Positions 1-12,781 are shown, numbered from the stretch's first letter. The stretch is DNA of 64,000 bases from Liopterus haemorrhoidalis (GCA_963971575.1 OZ020611.1:207680743-207744742); one strand, 5' to 3'. Notes: generated by a model not told the origin, from the sequence alone. A program made the numbers and translations.

Positions 1-240
1 ATTAGTGTGCGCCTAGGGATAGGTACACGACAAGTTCATGACATCTTGCATGATTGTTTGAGCGTTAGCAAGGTTTTGCCGCGCTGGGTGCCAAGGCTGT
101 TGGGACCAGAACAGAAACTCAACACCGACACCGAAAAAGTTCTTTGAGGACGGCTTAAAAGAAATAGTTTATCGTTGGGATATAAATGTATTCAGTTAAA
201 TGGAGATTATGTTGAAAAACTGCATTGTAATGTTGACGAA
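1..240 (+). pseudogene. mariner transposase remnant, internally deleted
   Basis: The first ~100 bases translate to a stretch ending WVPRLLGPEQK, the hallmark just upstream of the catalytic domain in many mariner transposases. At about 140-240 the sequence reads FFEDGLKEIVYRW and, after a one-base shift, GDYVEK, which is the usual mariner C-terminus. The DDE catalytic core that should lie between is missing, so this is an internally deleted, non-functional copy. Its 5' part lies outside the window. The family assignment rests on these two motifs. Confidence 0.72.
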
Positions 241-379
241 AATTAACAATAAAAATTATAGCTAAATTCCCAGAACTTTGGAAGCATCTTTGAAACATTT
301 TTGAAAAAATGCGCCTCTCACTCCTCTATTTATTTGTACTTTTTACATTTAGTTGAAAATAGTTTTTTTTTTTAAATTT

Positions 380-528
380 TTTGGATTTGCTATATTATTT
401 TTTAATCTGGGAACGGATTAATGGATTTTCCATAATATATAATTGAAAATTGGATTTCTAGATACATACTTTTTAATATACGAACCGCAGTCAGGAACAA
501 ATTAAGTTTGTAAGTCAAGGTACCATTG
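380..528. mobile_element. terminal fragment of a Tc1/mariner- or Tigger-type element
   Basis: Read on the minus strand from 528, the sequence starts CAATGGTACCTTGACTTAC and contains two NTTAATNNGTTCC-like blocks. This resembles the ends of TA-inserting elements whose terminal repeats begin CAGTGGTACCTCGAC. A TA dinucleotide follows at 529-530. No partner terminus was found, so the assignment is tentative. A poly-T run lies at about 362-373. Confidence 0.4.
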
Positions 529-539
529 TATATATAAAT

Positions 540-776
540 GTGCCACCAAAATCAGTTATAGATGTTTTCAGATGTGTAAGAAAGTTTGTCAAATATATTT
601 CTATGAAAGCTGTTAAAAATATAAGTAACGTTACCAGTAAACAACGTATTGCTGAACGATCATTTTCTACGTTAAATTATTTAAAAAACTATCTCCGAAA
701 CACCGTCTTCAAACAAGTCAGAAGATTGAAAAATGAATTTTTTATATTATTTGTATATAAATATAGGCATGTATGA
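540..776 (+). pseudogene. hAT transposase C-terminal (dimerisation) remnant
   Basis: The 78-codon frame opens with GTG and ends at TGA. It includes SKQRIAERSFSTLNYLKNYL followed by RNT, matching the conserved hAT-family C-terminal dimerisation motif (aERsFStLkriKtyLRst) seen in ZMYM1-like hAT proteins. Only this end of the transposase is present; no BED finger or catalytic region is visible upstream. It is probably a decayed fragment rather than a gene. Confidence 0.6.
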
Positions 777-1254
777 TGCTTTATATATTTTGCAGAGATT
801 TAAATGTGTACATCTTTAAATTTAATTTTGTATTTAATATGTACGAGACTGATATAAAAATGATAATTTATATTTTTGATTTAAATAAAAACAGAAAAAC
901 TTAATAAAAACTTAGAATATGTATATCGAAGCGTTTGTTTTGGCGCCCTGGGCCTGTGCCCTTTCGCCCCTGCCTTTCACCGCCGCTAGAAATGACACAT
1001 AGATGGCTCTAGCATCCAACGGCAAAAACAAAGCGAATCGGCCTAGAAAAAGATTTATCTTTTGGCCTGTACTAGAAGATAAAAAAGAACTGTTTTTGAT
1101 AGGGTAGCCCAAAAAGTATGTTTATGTGCAGTTTATTGTATTTTTAATTTCAATAAAAGACACTTACTACCATAGCCATAAATACAAAAAATCGATAACG
1201 TTATTAAACATAATTTACCCATGTATTAAAAAATAATTCATTTTGTCAAAAACA
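777..1254. other. AT-rich DNA, no gene recognised
   Basis: No coding similarity recognised. A short GC-richer patch at about 930-1000 (repeated GCCC/CGCC words) has no identifiable role. Confidence 0.5.
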
Positions 1255-1415
1255 CAAAACTGCAATATTCACCAATAAATGAAATCTGATCAAAAATACG
1301 TCTCGTACGTTTCCGGTTTAGATCAATGTACATTACTTAGATATTTTTTTAGATTTTTAGTTGAACCCATTTGCGTTAAAGGGTGCGGGACAGTTTTCAT
1401 TTATTGTTTTTTAAA
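1255..1415 (-). repeat. fragment of the HINE-like interspersed repeat family
   Basis: This stretch aligns by eye with 62280-62420. Shared words include CTGATCAAAAAT, TGTACATTACTTAGA, TTTTTAG.TTGAA and GGGTGYGGGACA, in the same order and spacing. It also matches the reverse complement of parts of 37640-38355 and 49880-51220. It carries neither terminus. Confidence 0.55.
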
Positions 1416-1966
<551 letters not shown>

Positions 1967-2352
1967 GGGGGCCGCAGACAAAATTTACGTAATTTCGGGG
2001 GATCCCATGTCAGAGAAGGTTGAGAAAAACTGACCTAGAGGTGACAACACCGGGCTTTAGTAGTGTGTTGAAGTAAAAGGATACTGTATTGATAGTAAAA
2101 TGAAAAATAACATTTTCATTTAATTTCTATCACCCCAGCAACAGAGTTCATAAGTTTTGGCGTCTATCTTATACTTCATAAGAAAAAATACCATATACCA
2201 GCGGTTCTTAAATTGGGGTCCGCGAAACAATTTTGACATTAACTTTACATCCCTCAACTTTTCGCTTTTATTCAAATAACTAATTTAATAAAAATCCTAC
2301 ATGGTCAAGACTTTTTGTTTTTGTTATTATCTAACTAGTTATTGATATAACT

Positions 2353-2868
<516 letters not shown>

Positions 2869-3291
2869 TTATTGACATAACTAAATAATAATTAGTAAAA
2901 ATTTAATTATTTTTATTCAACTGCAAATTATTTACAGAAAACATATTAAAATAATATCTATTTTGACCAAGAAATGTTTATGAGTTTAACGTATTATAAT
3001 TTGTAACTTTTTTAATTCTTTTTCGAACCATTTTTATTAATTTTTTTTTTTTATTCTATATGCTAATAAAAATGCTCATCTCTATAAATGCGCAAGACCA
3101 TTTATTAAAATAACCAGCGATACATTTTTACCAATATTTATTATAATGTAGTGCCAATGAGATTATTGAGCCAGAAATTAATTCTCAAGAACGACGCAAA
3201 ATCCAAGATTGGGATGGGGTCCGCAAAAAAAAAAATGTTGTTCAAGAGGGGTTCCTCGCACTACATAAGTTTAAGAACCCCTGCCATATAC

Positions 3292-3888
3292 TTTTAAGAA
3301 TTAATAACTACTGCACTGTACCACTTTTAATAGCTAAAATGTTGCGGTACCAAAGTTCTTGAACAATTCTCTGTTGTGTGGATTGTGGGTTCCTACTTAC
3401 ACAGACTAATCCTAGCTTTCCTCCAATTCTAGAATCAACTAAGAATTGTTCACAGCACTCTAAATAACATTGTAATCATGAAGATTACGTCGCATAAGGT
3501 TAATTTTCTAAATGTTACACTCAAAATTTAACATCTGCTCCTTATCTTTCATTTTTCTTATTTTACTTTTTGTATGTTTTTTATCATTTGTGAAGATTTC
3601 TACGTTTTATAATGAAACGAAAAGAAAGTTAAAAATATTTATTCTGTATTCAGAAGTTTGTAATTAATAGCTATTCGAAATATATTCGTCTTGCTTTATA
3701 TTACACAAATGTTCAGACGTCGTTAAAAATTTAATGGAAATTTCTTTTTTTCCCAAAGTTTTATGTATGAATATTTTATTTGGTCTAACAAAAAATTATT
3801 GATTTTATTCGAACAAATTCTAAGTTTACTACGAGAGGTACAGCTATTAAATAACGCGCAGTTGGAACTGGATCGAGGGCATTGAGCT
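3292..3888. other. AT-rich DNA, no gene recognised
   Basis: Lies between two hAT insertions. No domain, RNA gene or clear repeat identified. Confidence 0.5.
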
Positions 3889-3896
3889 TAGATAAC

Positions 3897-5622
3897 GAGA
3901 GCCCTGCGCAGATAAGCTTTGCTGTATCCGCATACGATCCGCATCCGCATATCCATGATCCACATCCAATCCGCATCCGCAGCTTTTGTAAATAATAAAT
4001 CCGCATCCGCAAAAATATCCGCACAATCCGCTCAACAGGTTTTGCAGTCGGTTTGGAAAGAACTAACATGTTTTGCCTTATTTGTAATCGCTGCTCTAAA
4101 ACATTACTAAAACTTTTTGGATTTAAACTAAAACCTAAGGGACGCCAAAAGTTTTGGGGCCTATTAATTTTGAAAACTAGAGAGAGACAAAAATTTTGGG
4201 GGCCTAAGATTCCTTTTTCGTAGGGAGCAGCTAGCGTGCTGCTCATGAAATACCTGTTGATAGTACTGTCAAGTATCATATTAGTGTCAACTAACATCTC
4301 ACGTCAGTTTTAACTTTTCCAAGGTGAGGAAAAATTAATGCAACGTGGCTATATATATTTTTTTACCATCGAATTAAAAAAAAAATCAGCTATGGCCACC
4401 ACAGGACCGACCGCCATCATAAAGTACTTATATAAATTACATTCTAGCAGCAGAGTAGAAATAACTTGACCTAATATTTTCTAACAGAAATATTATTTAT
4501 CATGACCATGGAAACGTTACATATAAATATGAAAAAATTGAGACTATAGAAATTATCTCAAATAAAAGTTATTAGTTATTGCTTTTATAGCAACTTTTGT
4601 TAAATAAATTTTTTCGACATATTTTTCTGTTGTGAAATATTCGCAAAAATCTTAAAATTGACACGAGTAAACTCCCATTTTTAGTCAACCGATTTTTACC
4701 AAAAGTTGATCAACTTGTGCCATTGATGCCAGAAGCTTAAATTTGAAGTTTCATAAAAATCCTTTCAGCCGAATTTGCTCTGCACGTGTACACAGACAAA
4801 CGGACAGACGGACAGACAGACAGACAGACGGACGGACAGACAGACAGACATCATGCTAAAAATAGTCAAAACGTTATGTAGGGACCTCAATTCGTGGAGA
4901 TCCATTGAAATCACGAAACGTCAAAATTGGTATGATCACAATACCTCCCTTATATATGTTGGCGGTCGGTAAAAATAGAGAAGTTATTTTGTAGAAGGTG
5001 CTTCATATTTTTTCAAATAGCAACATGTATCATTTTTAAAATTTTGGTCAATTTAAATTTTTGGAATCAGCATGACTTTACTTCGGGTAGTATAAACAAT
5101 TGGCAGCTTACATAATAAAATTTTTGAGAAAAATGTATATAGGTAAATTTTGGTATTTAAATAAAACTCAGTTTTATTTAAAAAAAAGCGTTTATTAGAT
5201 TTGAAAGCCAGACTTAGAGCAGAGATAGGACAAATTACATCGAAAGTGTACCAAGCAACTTTGGTCCAAAATAATATTTTCTATATTCAATATTAAAAAA
5301 AACGTTGTGTTGATAGTCTCAACACAATCTCGATCATGGACAATTGTCTTAATAAAAATAACATAGAGTGAGGAAGGATGCTACAAAATATCACATGTGT
5401 AGACAGACAACCAAAGGTAACCGAGGACTGCGTAGTCAGAACACAATCGCATGTTTCTCCGAAAGTAACCGAAGATTTAATGTTCACGCGGATATTTCGG
5501 ATAAGCGGATATGAAATTTTATCCGCATCCGCATGGTTTAAATGATAATTTATCCGCATCCGCAGAAAAGTTGCGGATATCCGCGGATAATCCGCGGACA
5601 CCCGCGGATTTGCAGGGCTCTA
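3897..5622. mobile_element. hAT-type element with ATCCGC-rich subterminal regions
   Basis: The left end reads GAGAGCCCTGC and the right end GCAGGGCTCTA, an inverted pair. Exact 8-bp TSDs TAGATAAC flank it at 3889-3896 and 5623-5630. Both subterminal regions (3925-4035 and 5490-5610) are packed with ATCCGC / GCGGAT motifs, the arrangement expected of transposase-binding sites in hAT elements. No hAT transposase was recognised inside. The centre carries a nested repeat at 4406-4970. Confidence 0.85.
4406..4970. mobile_element. short repeat element with ACCGACCGCCA ends and an AGAC microsatellite
   Basis: It starts ACCGACCGCCATCAT and ends ATGTTGGCGGTCGGT, an inverted pair. The right 115 bases (from ACGTTATGTAGGGACC) are nearly identical to 55055-55158 next to the large GACA array, so this is a dispersed family. 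A short AGAC-type array at 4795-4850 precedes that block. No coding capacity and no clear TSD seen; the superfamily is unknown. Confidence 0.6.
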
Positions 5623-5630
5623 TAGATAAC

Positions 5631-6122
5631 CATAAACAAGTACTTACTGTAATTTTTACGTTGCATTATTAGTTCGATTTCACGTTTTTTTTTAAGTTAA
5701 AGTAATTTTCTAAAAATCAGTACGAACAACATAGCAATTTAATATTTTTGGTAAATTTAAAACAATAATGGATAATATTTTGAGTCGGGAAAGTATTTTT
5801 TTCACAATTTTCTTTTTTAATAATTTTGCCCTGTGCGCAAATAAGCAATTTTTAACCTCAAGGGTAAGGGACGGGTTGGCTGAACGTGGCTGATCACTTT
5901 TTTCCTTAATGTTCCTGACCGCATAGGGGTAGTTTTTAATTTTCTGAGAAATCGTGATTTTAGACATTTTGAACAAAATGTACTATCAGGGTTCATCGAA
6001 TGCAGACGAGCCCTTTTAGACATAATTTTCCGTATCTGGTAAGGTAGTTTCATTTTTCTGGTTGCGGTTACAAATTTATCACGATAAAAAAAATCTCTAT
6101 CATTGTAATATTTATGTATAAA
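5631..6122. other. no gene recognised; two overlapping minus-strand frames
   Basis: Open frames of 88 and 106 codons (5710-5976 and 5817-6137, minus) overlap in different frames. They are Lys/Arg rich and resemble no family I know. They could be a frameshifted remnant of something coding. Confidence 0.3.
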
Positions 6123-7059
6123 TGTAATAAAAACCATCCTTAAACATAAAGGTGAATTCTACAAAGATAAAAAGGGCGCTTTTATGGGTTTTTTATTTTA
6201 AATAACTACAAGAAACCTCTGCACCTGTTGTTTACATTGATCTAGTGCACATGAGAAAATTTCGAACAATGAAAAATTTAGTAGTGGGGTAGGCTAGTGG
6301 TGTGGTAATTATCTCATATGCAAAACCGTTGAATATTGCATATACATTTTTTCATTTTTATTTGTACAAATAGCGAACACCTACTGGGTAGATGCATACA
6401 AGAGATACAAATAATGGTTGGATTCCCACAAACATATTCTTAAGAAATATTGCATCTCAAGATATTCTATGGAAATGTTCATATTGACCTTTTCGTTGAC
6501 TTGAATGGAAACTAAATCTAAGAAGTTCAATAATTTCTAGAAATGCCAGTGCAGAAACATGTAATATGGCTGCAGCAATTATTAAAAGCAGAAGTAAACC
6601 ACGGAGGCTTATCTTAACTGGATGCACATTTAGAGTAATGATTTTCAACTTGTATATGCCTGGAATAGTTCTTAGAGTTTCGTAGTTAAATTTAATAAAC
6701 CTTTATTCCATCACTCATGTGCCTGTATATACCTAATAGGGACATAAATACAGTTACAATAATGAACGCACCCAAATTTAGACAGTTGATAATCGTCTAA
6801 AGTTAACCTATAAATTACTTTACTGTGAAAAGAATTTGATTTTGTGTTGTATAAAAGTAATAAAAACCATCCTTAAACATAAAGGTGAATTCTACAAAGA
6901 TAAAAAGGGCTTTTTTGGGTTTTTTATTTTAAATAACTACAAAAAACCTCTGCACCTGTTGTTTACATTGATCTAGTGCACATGAGAAAATTCCGAACAA
7001 TGAAAAATTTAGTAGTGGGGTAGGCTAGTGGTGTGGTAATTATCTCATATGCAAAACCA
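6123..7059. repeat. ~735-bp tandem arrangement A-B-A'
   Basis: Segment A (about 6123-6325, starting GTAATAAAAACCATCC) recurs almost unchanged as A' at about 6858-7059. Between them is segment B (6326-6852), which recurs at 12260-12781. B contains, on the minus strand, a 63-codon hydrophobic frame (6457-6648) also open in the second copy (12390-12581) with only a few replacements. I do not recognise it. The last ~115 bases of B equal the left end of the maT element at 12669. Confidence 0.8.
6738..6852 (+). mobile_element. left-end fragment of a maT element
   Basis: ATAGGGACATAAATAC after a TA, and the following bases up to TTTGTGTTGTAT, match the left end of the maT element at 12669-12780. 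The rest of the element is missing; the A' repeat follows directly. Confidence 0.65.
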
Positions 7060-9182
7060 ATATTCTATCCCAACTACTAGGTCCAATACTAGGGCTAGTA
7101 TAATCTCAAGTGTTTACATTAGGATAGCAGCTATCTTTGTCACTAGCAAGCTAGCTACTAATTACGCAATGTGGGGGTGGCATTTCTAGGATCGGTCGAA
7201 ACATCACGGTTGGCTAAATGAATTTAAATATTTTCATGGTCCTTCATGGAACTTACTCTCTTGCTAGCGGAATCAAGTCTGAAAACCTAAAGGTCCGCCG
7301 GTCGGTTGCTTAGATTCTTTGTGCCAGGAATAGGGGTGATTGAATTAAAGTCTGCATTTTACTTAATCTACGTTCAATGTTTAATTACGGTTTAAATTAA
7401 AGAGTACACTAGAACTTTCATTTAAAATATGCTGACGAAAGCCCATGAAAGACACACCACATAAACTTCTTAAACACCTCTCAACACTCACAGTGTTTAA
7501 CCCGTTATCGAGGTTCGTTTATATCATTAAACTGTCCTCAACACTTCCAGACTACTTCTGGTTCACCCACTACATGATACCAGGTTTCTCAACCAAAAAT
7601 GCTTGGGAGGTTCGTCCGACTCCGGTAATGATTTACTCACGACTCACAAGATTTACCAAACCCTTTTCTTAAAACTAATAATTTGATCTCTGAACCCCGT
7701 TTTTTGTGGTTGAAAAAATAATCAACTCTCCATTAACAAGAAAAACCTTTTAACTTATCTTAAAGACTCATATGTCTATTCCCAATAATTCATAACCCCA
7801 AATAACTAATTTTGACACTAATTACCTACAAATTCCATATCAATGAAAATATATGGTCCCATATCAATATCAGTGTAAACATTCGACCATGTACTTGAGA
7901 TAAATGGTGACAACATTTTAAACAAATCACATAATAATTCTACCATTGTCTCTCAATATTTAACAAAAAAAATATATGATAGCTTAACTAATCTTTGAGG
8001 ATATTTATCTTAAAATAAATTAGTTTTTATATTTAAATAATTTGAATATTTTTAACTAATAATAATGACATTTTATTTATGAAATTACCGCTTACACAGC
8101 AAGGGACGTAGAGAGAAGAGGTAATGGAAGAAAGAGACCCGGGCACGTCGGCTAGTAAAATAAAAATTTCAATTTTCGCGTCTCGCCGCCTGAGGTGGTT
8201 GCTTCACCGCCTCACCTATGGGATCGGTCTTGTTTCCAATTGAGAAGTGAAATTACCTATAGAGATGCTGTTTTTCGCTTATAAAATGGCGATTGAAATA
8301 GGATTTTTTGACATTATCCATTTGATACATAAGAATTCACATTGCAGTTAATTTTCTGTTGCGATTTTAAAGACATTTTATTAAAGTTTTCTTCACTTTA
8401 ACACATACAAACAATGCAATTAAATGAGCCACATCCAACAAAATCCTATTCCGTTAAGTTCAAAATATCCGCTAGGTGTCACTTCAGTTATTGTCAGTTC
8501 TCAATAATGAATTGAAATTTCTAACAAAATACAAAACCAATAGTGTATTTTTAAACGCAGTTTAAAGTGTTTTACCATCATTTTCCGTTTATAATACAAA
8601 TACCCACACTTTTAGTAATTCTCTTCTGAGAAAATATATAATTATACTTTGATTAAGTTTCTTTGATGTTATAAAGAAAACTGTAATTAACATTTCAAAG
8701 CAATTTAATTTAAAAAAATTCTAACATGAAAATAACACATCAAAGTATAAAAAGTGGAGCATTTACGGTAAATAACCCTTCTTATTGCTTAAATGGTGTA
8801 TCGAGATATTTATTATTGATGTACCGATGCATTGGTCTGTGTGTGTGAAATGTGATTCTGTTACTGAACCAGGCAAATACATTAGCGTTTAAATTAATCA
8901 ATAAATTTATGGGTGTGTTCAATTCCATTATAAAGTAACAGGTTCATTTCGATCAATAATACTTCAATTTTATTTGAGTTTTATAAATCATTGTAATAGT
9001 TACTTATACGAGTATATACACTATCATGTTTTTGTATGGGCGGGAAGTATATTACACCGAACCACAGTTACATTCGAGTTGAATACAATATTTTTCATAT
9101 GACCACTATTCCGTAAATCATCAATTCTTACAAAAAAAGTAACAGTTCATATTAATTTTTTTAAATTTGTTTATATTTCTCT
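7060..9182. other. 2.1 kb of AT-rich DNA without a recognised gene
   Basis: A 75-codon open frame (7445-7672, plus) has no recognisable domain. The patch at about 8165-8230, read on the minus strand (GATCCCATAGGTGAGGCGG...), looks like the GC-rich end of a hAT-type element, but no partner end or TSD was found. Confidence 0.4.
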
Positions 9183-10874
9183 ATCGATATCGAAGACGTG
9201 GAAGAGTCGATAAAAAAATTACCCCCTAAAAAATCTTGCGGCCCTGATCTTATTCCTCCTTACGTAGTAAAAGGCTGTACTGGTGTATTAGCAACACCGT
9301 TTCATAAACTTTGTAATCTGTCTCTGGCTACAAAGATTTTTCCGGAAAAGTGGAAAGTTGCTCGGGTTTGTCCCATTTTTAAGTCGGAGGATAAACGCCT
9401 AATAGAAAATTATAAACCGATATCAATATTGCCGACGGAGTGGCCGAGCGCACTAAATCGCAGCAGTTTGAACTGGTGAATATAGTCGGATTGTGTGGTT
9501 GGCAGTTCGATTCTCCGTCGGTGATATTATTCAGGCGAGAATAATATGTTTACATTACTCTCATTTCACAATCATTCACCCCTCATCCAGGTGTAGGAGC
9601 TCGCCCCCTGGCATCGGCGATTAGCCTCGTTGCAGAAATAGGCCGATGTAAAATAAATAAATAAATAAATAATAATATCAATATTATCTAGTCCGGCTAA
9701 AGTGTTCGAACAGATAATGTATAAATATGTTTACAATCAGGTTGCATCTCTCATAACTCCATGCCAACATGGATTTGTTAAATCCAAGTCCACAGTTACT
9801 AATTTATTACATATAACTAATTTATTGCTCGTAATATGGACTTGAGTAAACAGACCGACATCTTGTACTTAGATATGAGCAAAGCATTTGACAGAATTTT
9901 ACATAGTGCAATCATTAAAGCATTGACTGATTGCGGTCTCTTCGACGTGATCTGCGAATGGTTTGTCTCATACCTCCAGGAAAGGCAACAATATGTTGAA
10001 TATAATAATTGTAGATCTTCATCTTATTCTCTGGTTTCTGGTGTTCCTCAAGGATCCCATGTTGGACCACTACTCTTTTTACTAACTATTAATAATGTAA
10101 CACAAATATTGGATGAATGTGATTGTTTCTTATTTGCTGACGATATCATGTTTGGATGACTGTAAGACGTTAGAAAAGCAGTTAAACAACTTAAACAGTT
10201 GGATTCAATTACAGGGCCTCCATTTAAATTCTATGCAATGCAAAATGATATCATTCAGCCGAAAAAGGGACATATTAATTCATCCATATAATTTGAATGG
10301 AATATTAGTGGAAAGAGTGGAGATCATGAGAGATCTGGGTGTTTATTTTGACTCAAAACTAAGTTTTAAATATCATATTGAACATATTGTTGCGCAAGCT
10401 TCGAAGAATCTTGGTTTTGTTTTACGGACGTGATATGAATTTAAAAATACTGTAACTTACATAACCCTGTTTAATGCATTTGTTAGACCAAAGTTAGAGT
10501 ACGCTTCAGTGATATGGTCGCCATTTCAAAGAAAATACATACACTGTATTGAAAAAACTCAATCAAAGTTTTTAAGATTATTAGAATTTAGAATGACGAA
10601 TACTTATCCTAAATATGTATCTTGTGGGGTTTTACAAAATAAGTATGAAGTTACGTCACTTGAGAAACGTCGTAATCTGCATAGCCTACTTTTATTATAT
10701 AAAATTTTTGACAATACAGTATCTTGTCCGGACATTTCGGCTGAGTTTGGCATTAAAGTTCCAACAAATGGTTTGAGATGTAGGAACTACTTGTTTAATG
10801 TAACCAAGTTCTCTACAAACTACAGTAAAATGAGTCCCATCTCTAGAATGTCCCACTATATAACTCTCTTCTGA
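9183..10874 (+). pseudogene. LINE reverse transcriptase (jockey/CR1-like), interrupted
   Basis: Reverse transcriptase of a non-LTR retrotransposon, which would copy element RNA at a nicked chromosomal target. Motifs in order: KKSCGPD (9228), NYKPISIL (9409-9430), then after the SINE SILSSPAKVFEQIM, YLDMSKAFDR (9868), SGVPQGSHVGPLLF (10037), the catalytic FADDI (10135), RDLGV (10331) and RPKLEYASVIW (10489). The frame is lost to shifts near 9835 and 10155 and a TGA at 10432-10434, besides the SINE insertion. The final stop is TGA at 10872-10874. The C-terminal layout fits the jockey/CR1 group rather than RTE. Not functional. Confidence 0.88.
9431..9674 (+). mobile_element. tRNA-derived SINE, copy 2, inserted in the LINE
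   Basis: Same family as 2353-2868, with a short (AAAT)n tail. An exact 11-bp TSD, ATATCAATATT, flanks it at 9420-9430 and 9675-9685. Removing the insert rejoins the LINE reading frame NYKPISIL-SSPAKVFE. The acceptor-like ends are CCGACGGAG and CTCCGTCGG. A- and B-boxes are intact. Confidence 0.96.
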
Positions 10875-11319
10875 TCAGTGACACAGACATCGACATTTTT
10901 AACATAAGCTATGCTGGTTTTAGTAGCGCTGGAACTGAATATTGTCTTAAATTTTTAATTTTTTTCATTATCATTTAAATTTTGTTATTTATTCTTGAGT
11001 TTTTTTATTTATTTTTTTTTTTATTTTATTTTTTGTTTGTATAATGAAATATTCAATAACACATTATATTATTGCTGTTATTAGTTAGAGTTAGGATAGC
11101 ATTATAATTAATACAATAAAATGTACAACTCAACTTATATACCATATATGTATAAAGGCACATTTTGAACTTCGGTCAGTTGTGCTGTTATTTCTAATAA
11201 ATTAAATTAAATTAAAAAAACATTAAAATTTAGGTGCTTCTTCTTAAATACTCATGTACGAGGTGTGTAAATTAAGTAACCGGATTGCTTTTTATTTATT
11301 TTTTTTATTTTTTTATTTG

Positions 11320-11358
11320 ACAATATTGAATTGTAATACTATTACAATTCAATATTGT
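11320..11358. repeat. perfect 18-bp inverted repeat with 3-nt loop
   Basis: ACAATATTGAATTGTAAT, spacer ACT, ATTACAATTCAATATTGT. It lies inside the left end of the mariner and probably arose by a local inverted duplication at the deletion or expansion site. Confidence 0.97.
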
Positions 11359-11359
11359 C

Positions 11360-12002
11360 TCCCTCAAAATAACTTTCTTGGGAAGTCACACAGCGCTGGA
11401 GACGATTCTTCCAATTCTCATAGCAGTTGGAACTCGGATACTGGAATATTTTTCAGCTGGTTGGTACGGACGTTTGAATGTTTTCGAGTGTCCCAAAATG
11501 ACGTCCCATGAGGTGATTTTGCAATCTTGGGAAGAGGAAAAACTCACAAGGACTCAAGTCAGGGAATTAAGGAGGCTGAGGAACCACAGGAATGTTTTTA
11601 CTGGCCAAAAAAGCTCATTTATTGAAATTGCTGTGAGACAAGGCGCATTTTTCTCATCCCCAATTCATTGGTCAAACTCTAATGAACGGTAGTGTGAGTC
11701 AATTTCAACTCTTCCTCGATCATTCTGACTGTCAATCGACGATCTGAACGCACAAGATCCCGGATTCTGTCAACATTTTCATCAGTTCTTTAAGTTGAAG
11801 GCCTTCTGCTGCGTGATTCATCTTCAATCAACTCTCTTCCTACTGAAAATGCATTAAACCACCAAAACCTGAGTCCTTGACAAAACACTATCTCCGTAGA
11901 CACTGCTTCAGCAGACCTGAAGTTTTGCAAAAGTTTCACTAGTTGCACTAGTCTGAAGCAAAACTTGATAGCACACCGTTGCTCGAAATGAATGTCACTC
12001 AT
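11360..12002 (-). pseudogene. mariner transposase, core deleted
   Basis: The N-terminal part (12002 down to about 11790) reads MSDIHFEQRCAIKFCFRL ... FNAFSVGRELIEDESRSRRPST, the helix-turn-helix region of mariner transposases ending in the GRPST-like linker. The C-terminal part (about 11600-11400) reads PPYSPDLSPCEFFLFPRL, the motif with the third catalytic Asp of DD34D mariners, then typical terminal sequence. The first two catalytic Asp regions are missing. The copy could only be moved in trans. Confidence 0.85.
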
Positions 12003-12259
12003 TTTTAAAACACACTAGAAAAAACTGTATCACGAAAAAAATTGCCACGGACAACAAAATTACTCTAGCGAGTTCAAACTCGTATTGAAGGCGTATCACA
12101 TGTTTACCTGCTGCCCCTCCAAGTCCCGCGTCCCAAATGTTGCCAGATCAAACGCTATGTTGCCAGTCTGGTTACTTAATTTACACATCTCGTATAGGTA
12201 TTCTATATTCTTTAATGAACGGAAACCGTTGGTATTTCCACTTTAACAATTTCGCTTCC

Positions 12260-12781
12260 AGCGTTGAATATTGCATATACATTTTTTCATTTTTATTTGT
12301 AAAAATAGCGAACACCTACTGGGTAGATGCATACAAGAGATACAAATAATGGTTGGATTCCCATAAACATTCTTAAGAAATATTGCATCTCAAGATATTC
12401 TATGGAAATGTTCATATTGACCTTTTCGTTGACTTGAATGAAAAATAAATCTAAGAAGTTCAATAATTTCTAGAAATGCCAGTGCAGAAACATGTGTTAT
12501 GGCTGCAGCAATTATTAAAACCAGAAGTAAACCACGGAGGCTTATCTTAACTGGATGCACATTTAGAGTAATGATTTTCAACTTGTATATGCCTGGAATA
12601 GTTCTTAGAGTTTCGTAGTTAAATTTAATAAACCTTTATTCCATCACTCATGTGCCTGTATATACCTAATAGGGACATAAATACAGTTACAATAATGAAC
12701 GTACCTAAATTTAGACAGTTGATAATCGTGAGTTAACCTATAAATTACTTTACTGTGGAAAGAATTTGATTTTGTGTTGTA
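12260..12781. repeat. second copy of segment B
   Basis: About 520 bases nearly identical to 6326-6852, including the hydrophobic 63-codon minus-strand frame (12390-12581). The last ~113 bases are the left end of the maT element that continues to 13952. Both copies share 400 bases upstream of the maT end, so flank and element were duplicated together or belong to a larger mobile unit. Confidence 0.85.

Larger units (their letters stand above)
9183..11222 (+). mobile_element. 5'-truncated jockey-like LINE
   Basis: Covers the reverse-transcriptase pseudogene, a ~330-base 3' untranslated region and a tail of AAATT/A-rich repeats at 11195-11222. The 5' endonuclease region is absent, the usual outcome of incomplete target-primed reverse transcription. 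A SINE interrupts it at 9431-9674. Confidence 0.85.
11259..12192 (-). mobile_element. internally deleted mariner with 25-bp TIRs
   Basis: Ends are CGAGGTGTGTAAATTAAGT... and its inverted counterpart ACTTAATTTACACATCTCG, each flanked by a TA (11257-11258 and 12193-12194). At 934 bp it is shorter than a typical ~1.3-kb mariner; the missing part is the catalytic core. The A/T-rich end at 11290-11320 appears expanded and adjoins a perfect inverted repeat. Confidence 0.9.
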
